Source of the DNA: Streptomyces sp. HUAS ZL42
GTDB lineage: Bacteria > Actinomycetota > Actinomycetes > Streptomycetales > Streptomycetaceae
Assembly (NCBI RefSeq): GCF_040782645.1
Contig: NZ_CP160403.1
Span: forward strand, 2,728,001 to 2,792,000
Length of the DNA stretch: 64,000 nt
Direction: 5' to 3'
In this document: positions 27,501 through 36,715 of the stretch, in pieces
Numbering within the stretch: the stretch's first letter is position 1
Layout of the letters: each line of letters begins with the position of its first letter
The notes under the pieces: model-generated
Database searches by the model: none
What the model saw: the letters and a program-made list of their open reading frames with translations, nothing else
What the model was told of the DNA's origin: nothing
Program-made: the position numbers and the translations under genes

Positions 27501-28350
27501 CGTGTGGATGGGTATGTACGGGCACTCCAACCAGGTCGCCCACCACGTCAACTACATGTACGACGCGGCCGGACAGCCCTGGAAGACGCAGAAGAACGTC
27601 CGCGAGGTGCTGTCACGGTTGTACACCGGCAGCGAGATCGGGCAGGGCTACCACGGTGACGAGGACAACGGCGAGCAGTCGGCCTGGTTCCTGTTCTCCG
27701 CACTGGGCTTCTACCCGCTGGTGATGGGCAGCGGAGAGTACGCCGTCGGGTCCCCCTTGTTCACCAAGGCGACCGTGCATCTGGAGAACGGGAAGGACCT
27801 GGTCGTCAGGGCGCCGAAGAACAGTGCGCGGAACGTGTACGTGCAGGGTCTGAAGGTCAACGGCAGTACGTGGACCTCGACTTCGCTCCCCCACTCGCTG
27901 CTCGCGAAGGGCGGGGTCCTGGAGTTCGAGATGGGTCCGCGGCCGTCGTCGTGGGGCACCGGCAAGAACGCCGCCCCCGTGTCGATCACCAAGGACGACA
28001 AGGTGCCGACGCCGCGTGCGGATGTGCTGCGGGGCGAGGGCGCGCTCTTCGACGACACGTCGGCGACGGCTGCGAGCGTGACCGCCGTGGACCTGCCGGT
28101 CCCGGCGCGTGCGAAGGCCGTGCAGTACACCCTGACATCGTCGGACCGGACAAAGGCCCCGACCGGATGGACGCTCCAGGGGTCCTCGGACGGCACGACG
28201 TGGACACCGCTCGACCGGTGCTCCGGTGAGTCCTTCGCCTGGGACAGACAGACCCGGGCGTTCTCCGTGGGATCACCCGGTACGTACGAGAAGTACCGCC
28301 TGGTCCTCGACGGTGAGGCAACCGTCGCGGAGGTCGAACTCCTCGCCTGA
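24547..28350 (+). CDS. Secreted GH92 alpha-mannosidase with two discoidin-like domains
   Basis: This 1,267-residue exported enzyme has a signal peptide (about 1-33). An F5/8-type C (discoidin/CBM32-like) domain with TDAGEVKENLVDG and WVEFDL at about 90-235 is followed by a linker region, a GH92 core at about 400-1130, and a second discoidin-like domain at the C-terminus (TSSDRTKAPTGWTLQGS). The GH92 signature GYHGDEDNGEQSAWFLFSALGFYP, which supplies catalytic carboxylates, is intact, as is WDTYRTTWP. GH92 enzymes are calcium-dependent exo-mannosidases acting on alpha-linked mannosides. ATG at 24547 has an AGGAGG 11 bases upstream. It is divergent from ngcEFG. Linkage preference cannot be read from the sequence. 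Confidence 0.88.
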   Translation: MQRRHRHRGFPAVVITAALLMAMGSQGAAEALPAKAPATTGSFASSFEADDPAPDWLSTVDTAPDGGKRASGVDGGYSSGIPGNVTDHVTDVRASGEYTDAGEVKENLVDGEAGTKWLTFEPTGWVEFDLDKSLKITQYALTSANDFAERDPADWTLKGSTDGSDWKTLDTRSGESFPERFQTRTYDIAEPAAEYRHFRLDITKNNGASGILQLADVQFSTGGGDGPVPQDMLSLVDRGPSGSPTAKAGAGFTGKRALRYAGRHTADGRAYSYNKVFDVNVAVRRDTQLSYRIFPSMADGDRDYDATNVSVDLAFTDGTYLSDLGAPDQHGFALSPRGQGAAKALYVNQWNNVVSRIGSVAAGRTVDRILVAYDSAKGPARFRGWIDDVTIKAVAPERPKAHLSDYALTTRGTNSSGSFSRGNNFPATAVPHGFNFWTPVTNASSLSWLYDYARANNADNLPTIQAFSASHEPSPWMGDRQTFQVMPSAASGTPDTGRTARALAFRHENETARPYSYAVRFENGLKAEMAPTDHAAVLRFTYPGDDASVLFDNVTDQAGLTLDKAAGVITGYSDVKSGLSTGATRLFVYGVFDKPVTEGASSGVQGYLRFDAGADRTVTLRLATSLISVDQAKDNLRQEVPDGTSFETVRTRAQRAWDRILGRVEVEGATPDQLTTLYSSLYRLYLYPNSGFEKVGSKYQYASPFSPMPGPDTPTHTGAKIVDGKVYVNNGFWDTYRTTWPAYSLLTPGQAGEMVDGFVQQYRDGGWTSRWSSPGYADLMTGTSSDVAFADAYVKGVDFDAETAYAAALKNATVVPPSSGVGRKGMTTSPFLGYTSTDTHEGLSWALEGYLNDYGIARMGQALYKKTGEKHYQEESAYFLNRARDYVNLFDSKAGFFQGRNTKGDWRVDSSAYDPRVWGYDYTETNGWGYAFTAPQDSRGLANLYGGRGGLAEKLDTYFATPETASPDFVGSYGGVIHEMTEARDVWMGMYGHSNQVAHHVNYMYDAAGQPWKTQKNVREVLSRLYTGSEIGQGYHGDEDNGEQSAWFLFSALGFYPLVMGSGEYAVGSPLFTKATVHLENGKDLVVRAPKNSARNVYVQGLKVNGSTWTSTSLPHSLLAKGGVLEFEMGPRPSSWGTGKNAAPVSITKDDKVPTPRADVLRGEGALFDDTSATAASVTAVDLPVPARAKAVQYTLTSSDRTKAPTGWTLQGSSDGTTWTPLDRCSGESFAWDRQTRAFSVGSPGTYEKYRLVLDGEATVAEVELLA

Positions 28351-28442
28351 GAGACCGAGTTGGCGGTGCATGTGCGCCGCCGACTCCTCTCAAGACACGA
28401 GGCGTTGGGAGCCGACTGCAGCTCAGTGATAGAGACAGGGCC

Positions 28443-28991
28443 ATGGAGTTCTTCTGTTACCACCGCGATCGGCCCGGCTCCACGGCGCTGCGCCACGAAC
28501 TGCTGGAAGAGCACTGGTCCTACATGGACCGGTACGCGGCGGAGATGATCGCCCGGGGTCCGACCTTCGCCGACGACGGCGAGACGCCCACCGGCAGCGT
28601 GCACATCGTCGATCTGCCGGATCCCGCCGCCGCCCGCGCGTTCGCCTTCGACGAGCCCAACTACCAGGCCGGCGCGTACCGCGACGTGCTGCTGCGCCGG
28701 TGGCGCAACACGCTGGGGCGCACCATGTGGGACTTCCCGGGTGGCCCGGCCGGTGGCAACCGGTACCTGGTGCTCGGCCTCGGCTCCGGGGAGGCCGCCG
28801 ACCTCGAAGTGCCGGCCGACCGGGACGAGCTGATCGCGTACGGGCCCCTGCTCTGCGACGACGGCACCACCTGGCTGGGTACGGCGGCGCTCGTCCGGGC
28901 GCCGGACCCGGAGGCGGCACGTACCGTCCTGACCCCGGAACGCTACGCCGACATCGAGGTCCACGACTGGGAGTTCGGCGGCCGGCGGTAG
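28443..28991 (+). CDS. YCII-related domain protein
   Basis: This 182-residue cytosolic protein has a YciI-like ferredoxin fold in its N-terminal half. The marks are the HRDRPGSTALR start, the HWSYMDRY helix, RGPTFADDGETPTGSVHIVDLPD and FAFDEPNYQAGAYRDVLLRRW; the His and Asp positions expected in YciI are present. The C-terminal half repeats the pattern weakly (LIAYGPLLCDDGTTWLGTAALV), so it may be a tandem or degenerate duplication. Function of the family is poorly known. It stands alone between the mannosidase and the LPMO. Confidence 0.75.
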   Translation: MEFFCYHRDRPGSTALRHELLEEHWSYMDRYAAEMIARGPTFADDGETPTGSVHIVDLPDPAAARAFAFDEPNYQAGAYRDVLLRRWRNTLGRTMWDFPGGPAGGNRYLVLGLGSGEAADLEVPADRDELIAYGPLLCDDGTTWLGTAALVRAPDPEAARTVLTPERYADIEVHDWEFGGRR

Positions 28992-29073
28992 CCGGGTGCG
29001 GCCGTCTGATCTGGAACAGCGGGTCCGGCGGACGTGCGGCTCACCGTCCACCGGACCCGCCAGGAGCGGCAGT

Positions 29074-30129
29074 TCAGCCGACCCTGCAGGGAAGGCTCGT
29101 CGTGCTGTCACCGCCCGAGCCGGAAACGACGTAACCGAAGGTCGCGCTCTGCCCCGGACTCAGTGATCCGTTCCAGTCGGCGTTGTGGACCATCACCGCC
29201 TGGCCGTTGTACGTCGCGTTGCCGTTCCAGAGGCTTTCGACCTGCTGGCCGGCCGGGAGGGTCCAGTCGACCATCCAGCCCAGCATCGGGACGTCGCCGG
29301 TGTTGGTGACGGTCACCTCGGACTGGTACCCGCCGGACCAGCTGTTCGTCGTACGGCGGGTGGCGGAGCACTCGCCGGGCACCGGGTCGGTGGGGCTGCC
29401 CGGGTCGTGAATGCCCGTCACCTCGCCGTTGCCGCCGTCGAAGACGACGTCGGAGCAGGAGTAGAACGTCTCCTGGCTGTCGGAGCGCTGCCACACCATG
29501 TAGATGATGTGGCGCCCCGACTTGTTGGCCGGGAGCGTGCCGGTCCAGGAGTAGTCGGCCTCGACCGTGCCCGGGCTGCCGTTGAGCGGCGGGTGGTCGA
29601 CCGTGAGGAAGGGCTGGTCCTCCATGGCGTCCCAGGTGAGGGTCTGCTTCGGGTCGAAGCCGTCCTTGGTGACGTAGACGTAGAACCAACCCGGGTGCGC
29701 GGCCCAGGCGTTGTACGAGAAGTCGACCGCCGCGCCGGAGGTGAGGTGGGTGAGCGGCCAGTCGTCGCGCGGCAGGTTGAAGCCGGTGAAGTTGGTGTTG
29801 CCGCCGCTGCACAACTGACCGTCCGGCACGAAGCCGCGGGTGCGGCCGGCGCCGTCCGAGCGCAGCACGGAGAACCAGTTGTAGAACGGGGTGGTGCCAC
29901 TGACCTGCTGGGCCGCCTTGCAGGCCGGGTTGATGGGCTTGATCTCGCCGGTGTCGGTCAGGCCGTCCTGCCAGCACAGGAAGGTGCGGCTGCCGGGTTT
30001 CATGGGGGTGCCGTGGGCCTCCGCCTTGCCGCCGGCCGTCATGACGAGGCCGAGGGCGGGGATCGTGGCGAGGAGGGAGACCAGGACCAGGAAGAGGGCT
30101 CTGACGCGTAGTAGTTTTGTCAGGATCAT
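29074..30129 (-). CDS. Lytic polysaccharide monooxygenase (AA10) with C-terminal CBM2
   Basis: This 351-residue secreted copper enzyme oxidatively cleaves crystalline polysaccharides. The signal peptide ends AEA, leaving His39 as the mature N-terminus (HGTPMKPGSR), the first ligand of the histidine brace. The second brace histidine is in AWAAHPGWF (about 148). The AA10 domain runs to about residue 235. A Gly/Pro linker leads to a CBM2-type carbohydrate-binding module with WSGGYQSEVTVTNTGD, GWMVDWTLPAGQ and paired end cysteines. A perfect CebR operator 108-121 bases upstream points to cellulose rather than chitin as substrate. The ribosome site (GGAAGGA) is rather far from the ATG. Confidence 0.92.
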   Translation of the reverse strand: MILTKLLRVRALFLVLVSLLATIPALGLVMTAGGKAEAHGTPMKPGSRTFLCWQDGLTDTGEIKPINPACKAAQQVSGTTPFYNWFSVLRSDGAGRTRGFVPDGQLCSGGNTNFTGFNLPRDDWPLTHLTSGAAVDFSYNAWAAHPGWFYVYVTKDGFDPKQTLTWDAMEDQPFLTVDHPPLNGSPGTVEADYSWTGTLPANKSGRHIIYMVWQRSDSQETFYSCSDVVFDGGNGEVTGIHDPGSPTDPVPGECSATRRTTNSWSGGYQSEVTVTNTGDVPMLGWMVDWTLPAGQQVESLWNGNATYNGQAVMVHNADWNGSLSPGQSATFGYVVSGSGGDSTTSLPCRVG

Positions 30130-30438
30130 GACAGATCAGTCCGTCCTTCCGTGTACGGACCGTGCGGGTGGGGGGTGCGCGTGCGGGCGTGTGGAGCGGG
30201 AGCGTCCCTTCCGGCAGGTTCCGGTCCACCGGAATATGGGAGCGCTCCCACTCCATCTGCTGCGGAAAGTAGCGCCGCGGGGCGTACTTGTAAACGCATG
30301 ACGCAGGGCACGCAGGGCGCGGCAGTGACGCGACGCGCGTCAACGTGCGCCGTGGCATCGCCGCTTCGGGTGGCGGTACCTTCGTTCGTACGATCACGCC
30401 GCGTATCGGCGTCCACACTGGCGTCCATGGGAGCAGTG
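30130..30438. promoter_or_regulatory. LPMO / Uma2 divergent intergenic region
   Basis: This 309-base stretch between the leftward LPMO gene and the rightward Uma2 gene contains the CebR operator at 30237-30250 and, near the Uma2 start, a GGGAG ribosome site. I see nothing else interpretable and no gene in it. Confidence 0.6.
30237..30250. promoter_or_regulatory. CebR operator
   Basis: TGGGAGCGCTCCCA is a perfect 14-bp palindrome identical to the consensus operator of CebR, the LacI-family cellobiose-responsive repressor of cellulose utilisation in streptomycetes. It lies 108 bases upstream of the LPMO start. A degenerate half copy (GGGAGCGTCCC) sits about 40 bases nearer to the gene. Confidence 0.88.
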
Positions 30439-31041
30439 ATGACCACACCCCAGCAGGGACGGGCCACCGAGGACACCTGGATGTTCCCGCCGGCCGACGG
30501 CTGGACCTTCGACCAGGTCAAGCACTTGGAACTGCCCTTCGACTGGGAACTCGTGGACGGACGGATCGTGGTTCGAGGACAGACCAAGCTCTGGCACAAC
30601 CAAGTCAGGGACATGCTGGCGGCAGCTCTGAAGACGGCGAGCACCGAGCCGTATCGGGTCGTTGCCGAGCAATGCTTGTTGGTGGACGACCAGAACACAC
30701 CCAAGCCCGACGTGATCGTCTTCGACCCTCGAGAGCTGAACTTCTTCGAGGTCGAGTGTGTTCCGGTGGGGAAGGTCTCCCTCGTCGTGGAGGTCGTCTC
30801 CCCCGGCTCCCGCCAGGACGACCGAGTGCGCAAGCCCGCCCTCTTCGCGGCGCACAAGGTCCCCTGCTACTGGCGTGTGGAACTCGACCGGGATCAGCGG
30901 CTCGCGGTGCACGAGTACTGGCTGAACGCGGACACACGTTCATACTTCCCGGCCCCCCTGCACCCGGTGCACCACGACAAGCTCATCACCGAGATGCCTT
31001 TCCCGGTCGAGATCGATCTCGACGCCCTCGTCGGTTTCTGA
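30439..31041 (+). CDS. Uma2-family (DUF820) putative endonuclease
   Basis: This 200-residue protein has the PD-(D/E)XK-like Uma2 fold. Marks are WELVDGRIVVRG, the acidic PKPDVIVFDP strand and the LVVEVVSPGSRQDDRVRKPALF motif (Asp, Glu and Lys positions of the presumed catalytic site). Such genes are expanded in Streptomyces as solitary copies with no known role. ATG at 30439 is chosen over 30427 because GGGAG is well spaced before it. It converges on the aconitase gene. Confidence 0.88.
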   Translation: MTTPQQGRATEDTWMFPPADGWTFDQVKHLELPFDWELVDGRIVVRGQTKLWHNQVRDMLAAALKTASTEPYRVVAEQCLLVDDQNTPKPDVIVFDPRELNFFEVECVPVGKVSLVVEVVSPGSRQDDRVRKPALFAAHKVPCYWRVELDRDQRLAVHEYWLNADTRSYFPAPLHPVHHDKLITEMPFPVEIDLDALVGF

Positions 31042-31102
31042 TCCCCCTCGCCGAAGGACGGGGTGGGTGATGACCCGGGACATCCTCACCCGGACACGGC
31101 GA

Positions 31103-31137
31103 AGGGCCGCACCCCCGGCGAACCGGGAGGCGGCCCT
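31103..31137. terminator. Bidirectional terminator between Uma2 and acnA
   Basis: AGGGCCGC and GCGGCCCT enclose an inner CCCGG-CGAA-CCGGG stem with a CGAA tetraloop. The hairpin lies 32 bases from the acnA stop and 61 from the Uma2 stop. Confidence 0.7.
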
Positions 31138-31169
31138 CGACTGCCTTGCCGTACCGCTTACTCGACCGC

Positions 31170-34001
<2,832 letters not shown>

Positions 34002-34056
34002 GTAACCCTTACCGCCAGACCGGCGATGACGTGCGACTGCGGTGCACCTCGGCAGA

Positions 34057-34074
34057 TATCTCGATGTCGAGATA
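34057..34074. promoter_or_regulatory. Perfect 18-bp palindrome, candidate MarR/TamR-type operator
   Basis: TATCTCGA-TG-TCGAGATA has perfect 8-bp arms. It lies 170 bases upstream of acnA and 182 bases upstream of the DUF4236 gene. In S. coelicolor the MarR-family regulator TamR binds the aconitase promoter, and MarR-type operators have this size and symmetry; identity with a TamR site is inference. Half of the motif (TATCT...AGATA) recurs in the MurA-fusion promoter. Confidence 0.6.
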
Positions 34075-34255
34075 ACTCTAGTACATGGGGCCGGGATGGT
34101 CATGTCCTGCCCCGGACCGACCATGCCGATATCGAGTGGCACGGGCCACACCGTGGCGCTTGAACGCTCCACCGCGACCGAACTGGACTCGGTTCGCCAG
34201 GTCGGGGTAGCCGACACCCGAGGGCACGTATCCGGACTCTTCGACAGGAGGCGCG

Positions 34256-34453
34256 ATGCCGCTCACGTTCCGCAAGAGTTTCCGCACCCTCCCCGGGGTG
34301 CGCCTGAACATCAACAGGCACTCCTGGTCCATCACCACCGGCGGCAGGAACGGACCCCGTCACACCCGCAGCAGTACCGGACGACGTACGACATCGATGG
34401 ATTTGCCCGGACCTTTCGGGTGGCGTCGCACCCGTAGTACCAGGCGCCACTGA
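34256..34453 (+). CDS. DUF4236 small protein
   Basis: This 65-residue basic protein begins MPLTFRKSFRTLPGVRLNIN and contains SWSITTGGRNGPRHT, the glycine-rich pattern of DUF4236 proteins common in bacteria. AGGAGG lies five bases before the ATG. No signal peptide or membrane helix is visible. Function unknown. It lies between aconitase and the MurA fusion and points toward the latter. Confidence 0.78.
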   Translation: MPLTFRKSFRTLPGVRLNINRHSWSITTGGRNGPRHTRSSTGRRTTSMDLPGPFGWRRTRSTRRH

Positions 34454-34489
34454 CGGCCCGTCACCCGAACGGACCCCCCAGGAGGCGCC

Positions 34490-34506
34490 ATCTCATATCT
34501 GAGATA
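34490..34506 (+). promoter_or_regulatory. Palindrome overlapping the murA-fusion start region
   Basis: ATCTCA-TATC-TGAGAT (34490-34505) overlaps a perfect 11-bp palindrome TATCTGAGATA (34496-34506), ending only 11 bases before the ATG at 34518. No Shine-Dalgarno sequence is present, and GATAAC at 34503-34508 is placed like a -10 box for a leaderless transcript. The gene itself encodes an N-terminal XRE DNA-binding domain, so autoregulation is likely; this is inference. Confidence 0.6.
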
Positions 34507-34517
34507 ACCTCAACCTC

Positions 34518-36047
34518 ATGGCAGACGATTACCTCGTACGCATCGGCAAGCTCATCCGTGACGCCCGGCAACACCGGGGCTGGACACAGGCGCAGCTGGC
34601 CGAGGCGCTCGGCACCAGTCAGAGCGCCGTCAACCGTATCGAGCGCGGTAACCAAAACATCAGCCTTGAGATGATCGCTCGAATCGGTGAAGCCCTGGAG
34701 AGTGAGATCGTCTCTCTGGGCTACGCGGGCCCGATGCATCTGCGAGTGGTCGGCGGGCGTCGGCTGTCCGGTGCCATCGACGTGAAGACGAGCAAGAACG
34801 CGTGTGTGGCCCTGCTGTGCGCCACCCTGCTCAACCAGGGGCGCACGGTGCTGCGCCGGGTCGCCCGCATCGAGGAGGTCTACCGCCTCCTGGAGGTCCT
34901 GAACTCCATCGGTGTCCGCACCCGGTGGATCAACGGCGGTGTCGACCTGGAGATCGTGCCGACGTCGGAGCTGAACATGGCGGCGATCGACGCCGAGGCC
35001 GCCGTACGCACCCGGTCCATCATCATGTTCTTCGGTCCGCTGCTGCACCGCATGGACCACTTCAAGCTGCCGTACGCCGGCGGCTGCGACCTCGGGACGC
35101 GGACCATCGAGCCGCACATGATCGCCTTGCGCCGGTTCGGTCTGGACATCGCGGCGACCGAGGGCCAGTACCACGCCCGGGTGGACCGGTCCATCCGTCC
35201 CGACCGGCCGATCGTGCTGACCGAGCGCGGGGACACGGTCACCGAGAACGCGCTCCTCGCCGCCGCCCGGCACGACGGCGTCACGGTCATCCGCAACGCG
35301 TCCTCCAACTACATGGTCCAGGACCTGTGCTTCTTCCTGGAGGCGCTCGGCGTCCGGGTCGAGGGCATCGGCACGACGACGCTGACCGTGCACGGCAGGC
35401 CGACCATCGACGTCGACGTGGACTACTCCCCCTCCGAGGACCCGGTCGAGGCCATGAGCCTGCTGGCCGCCGCGGTCGTGACGGAGTCGGAACTGACGGT
35501 GCGGCGCGTGCCCATCGAGTTCCTGGAGATCGAGCTCGCGGTGCTCGAGGAGATGGGTCTCGACCAGGACCGTACGCCCGAGTACTTCGCCGACAACGGC
35601 CGTACCCGTCTGGTGGACCTCACCGTCCGGCCCTCCAAGCTGGAGGCGCCGATCGACAAGATCCACCCGATGCCGTTCCCCGGCCTGAACATCGACAACG
35701 TCCCGTTCTTCGCGGCCATCGCGGCTGTCGCGTCGGGCAAGACCCTCATCCACGACTGGGTCTACGACAACCGCGCGATCTACCTGACGGACCTGAACCG
35801 CCTGGGCGGCCGCCTCCAACTCCTCGACCCCCACCGGGTCCTGGTCGAGGGCCCCACCCGCTGGCGCGCCGCCGAGATGATGTGCCCGCCCGCGCTGCGC
35901 CCCGCAGTGGTCGTCCTGCTGGCGATGATGGCGGCGGAGGGCACGTCCGTGCTGCGGAACGTCTACGTCATCAACCGCGGGTACGAGGACCTGGCCGAGC
36001 GGCTGAACTCCGTCGGGGCGCAGATCGAGATCTTCCGGGACATCTGA
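34518..36047 (+). CDS. murA2: XRE helix-turn-helix fused to MurA-like enolpyruvyl transferase
   Basis: This 509-residue fusion has an XRE/Cro helix-turn-helix at about 5-64 (GWTQAQLAEALGTSQSAVNRIERG) followed by an EPSP-synthase-fold MurA domain from about residue 73. MurA transfers enolpyruvate from PEP to UDP-GlcNAc in peptidoglycan synthesis. The equivalent of the PEP-binding cysteine is present (Cys190 in YAGGCDLGTRTIEPH), as is the Lys-Asn pair (TSKNA, 92-96), so the enzyme may be active. The usual loop RPVD around the cysteine is changed to RTIE. No ribosome site precedes the ATG, suggesting leaderless translation. The gene matches the second murA-like gene near aconitase in S. coelicolor by remembered order. 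Confidence 0.88.
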   Translation: MADDYLVRIGKLIRDARQHRGWTQAQLAEALGTSQSAVNRIERGNQNISLEMIARIGEALESEIVSLGYAGPMHLRVVGGRRLSGAIDVKTSKNACVALLCATLLNQGRTVLRRVARIEEVYRLLEVLNSIGVRTRWINGGVDLEIVPTSELNMAAIDAEAAVRTRSIIMFFGPLLHRMDHFKLPYAGGCDLGTRTIEPHMIALRRFGLDIAATEGQYHARVDRSIRPDRPIVLTERGDTVTENALLAAARHDGVTVIRNASSNYMVQDLCFFLEALGVRVEGIGTTTLTVHGRPTIDVDVDYSPSEDPVEAMSLLAAAVVTESELTVRRVPIEFLEIELAVLEEMGLDQDRTPEYFADNGRTRLVDLTVRPSKLEAPIDKIHPMPFPGLNIDNVPFFAAIAAVASGKTLIHDWVYDNRAIYLTDLNRLGGRLQLLDPHRVLVEGPTRWRAAEMMCPPALRPAVVVLLAMMAAEGTSVLRNVYVINRGYEDLAERLNSVGAQIEIFRDI

Positions 36048-36089
36048 GGGCGAGTCCCGCATCGGCTGCGCGGCGGTGATGAGCGTGCG

Positions 36090-36641
36090 TCACGCCGCCC
36101 TGGACAGGCCCTTCAGTGCCCGCCCTGCGATCTCGTCGACCGGCCCTACGGCCTGAACGGTCAGCAGGATGTCCGCGTAGTGGTCGAGCAGCGGGGCGGT
36201 CTGATGCTCGTAGACCCGCTGTCGGTGGCGGACGACGTCCTCGGTGTCGTCCGGCCGGCCCCGCTTCAGCAGTCGCGCGACCACCACGTCCTCGGGAGCG
36301 GTGAACTCCAGTACGGCATCCAGTCCGGTCCCGGCGCCGGCCAGCAGAGCGGTGAGTTCCCGCGCCTGCGGCACGGTGCGCGGGAAGCCGTCCAGCAGGA
36401 AGCCGTGCCGGGCGTCCGGGCGGCTCAACCGCTGGCGGACCATTCCGGCCGTGACGTGGTCCGGGACGAGTTCGCCCGTCTCGAGATACCGCTCGGCGTC
36501 CCGCCCGAGCGGCGTCCGGCGGGTCACGTGTTCGCGGAACAGGTCCCCCGTGGAGATGTGGGGGACGCCGAGCCGCTTGCTGAGAATGGCCGCTTGGGTG
36601 CCCTTGCCCGCTCCGGGAGGGCCGATGAGGACGAGTCGCAT
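36090..36641 (-). CDS. adk: Adenylate kinase (short type)
   Basis: This 183-residue kinase interconverts AMP + ATP and 2 ADP. The P-loop GPPGAGKGTQ is at 7-16, followed by the AMP-binding STGDLFREH and GFLLDGFPRT blocks. The LID is the short form with GRPDDTEDVVRHR, without zinc cysteines. It is the last gene of the leftward series, 74 bases after the AMP-forming acetyl-CoA synthetase, whose product AMP it would recycle. Streptomyces has a housekeeping adk in the ribosomal protein region, so this is probably a second copy dedicated to this pathway. ATG at 36641 is chosen because the fold starts there. Confidence 0.9.
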   Translation of the reverse strand: MRLVLIGPPGAGKGTQAAILSKRLGVPHISTGDLFREHVTRRTPLGRDAERYLETGELVPDHVTAGMVRQRLSRPDARHGFLLDGFPRTVPQARELTALLAGAGTGLDAVLEFTAPEDVVVARLLKRGRPDDTEDVVRHRQRVYEHQTAPLLDHYADILLTVQAVGPVDEIAGRALKGLSRAA

Positions 36642-36715
36642 CAGCGTGTGCCGCCTTCCGGTCGTTGCGCCTCGGACGCGTTTTTCGTGGTGTGGACGCG
36701 GGGCGCCCCCGTGTC

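Noticed and set aside
24943..27546. 867-codon minus-strand frame opposite the GH92 gene
   Set aside because: No motif, no ribosome site, and the GH92 reading frame is complete.
34042..34437. 131-codon plus-strand frame overlapping the DUF4236 gene
   Set aside because: It begins within the operator region and overlaps the better supported DUF4236 frame, which has AGGAGG and family similarity.
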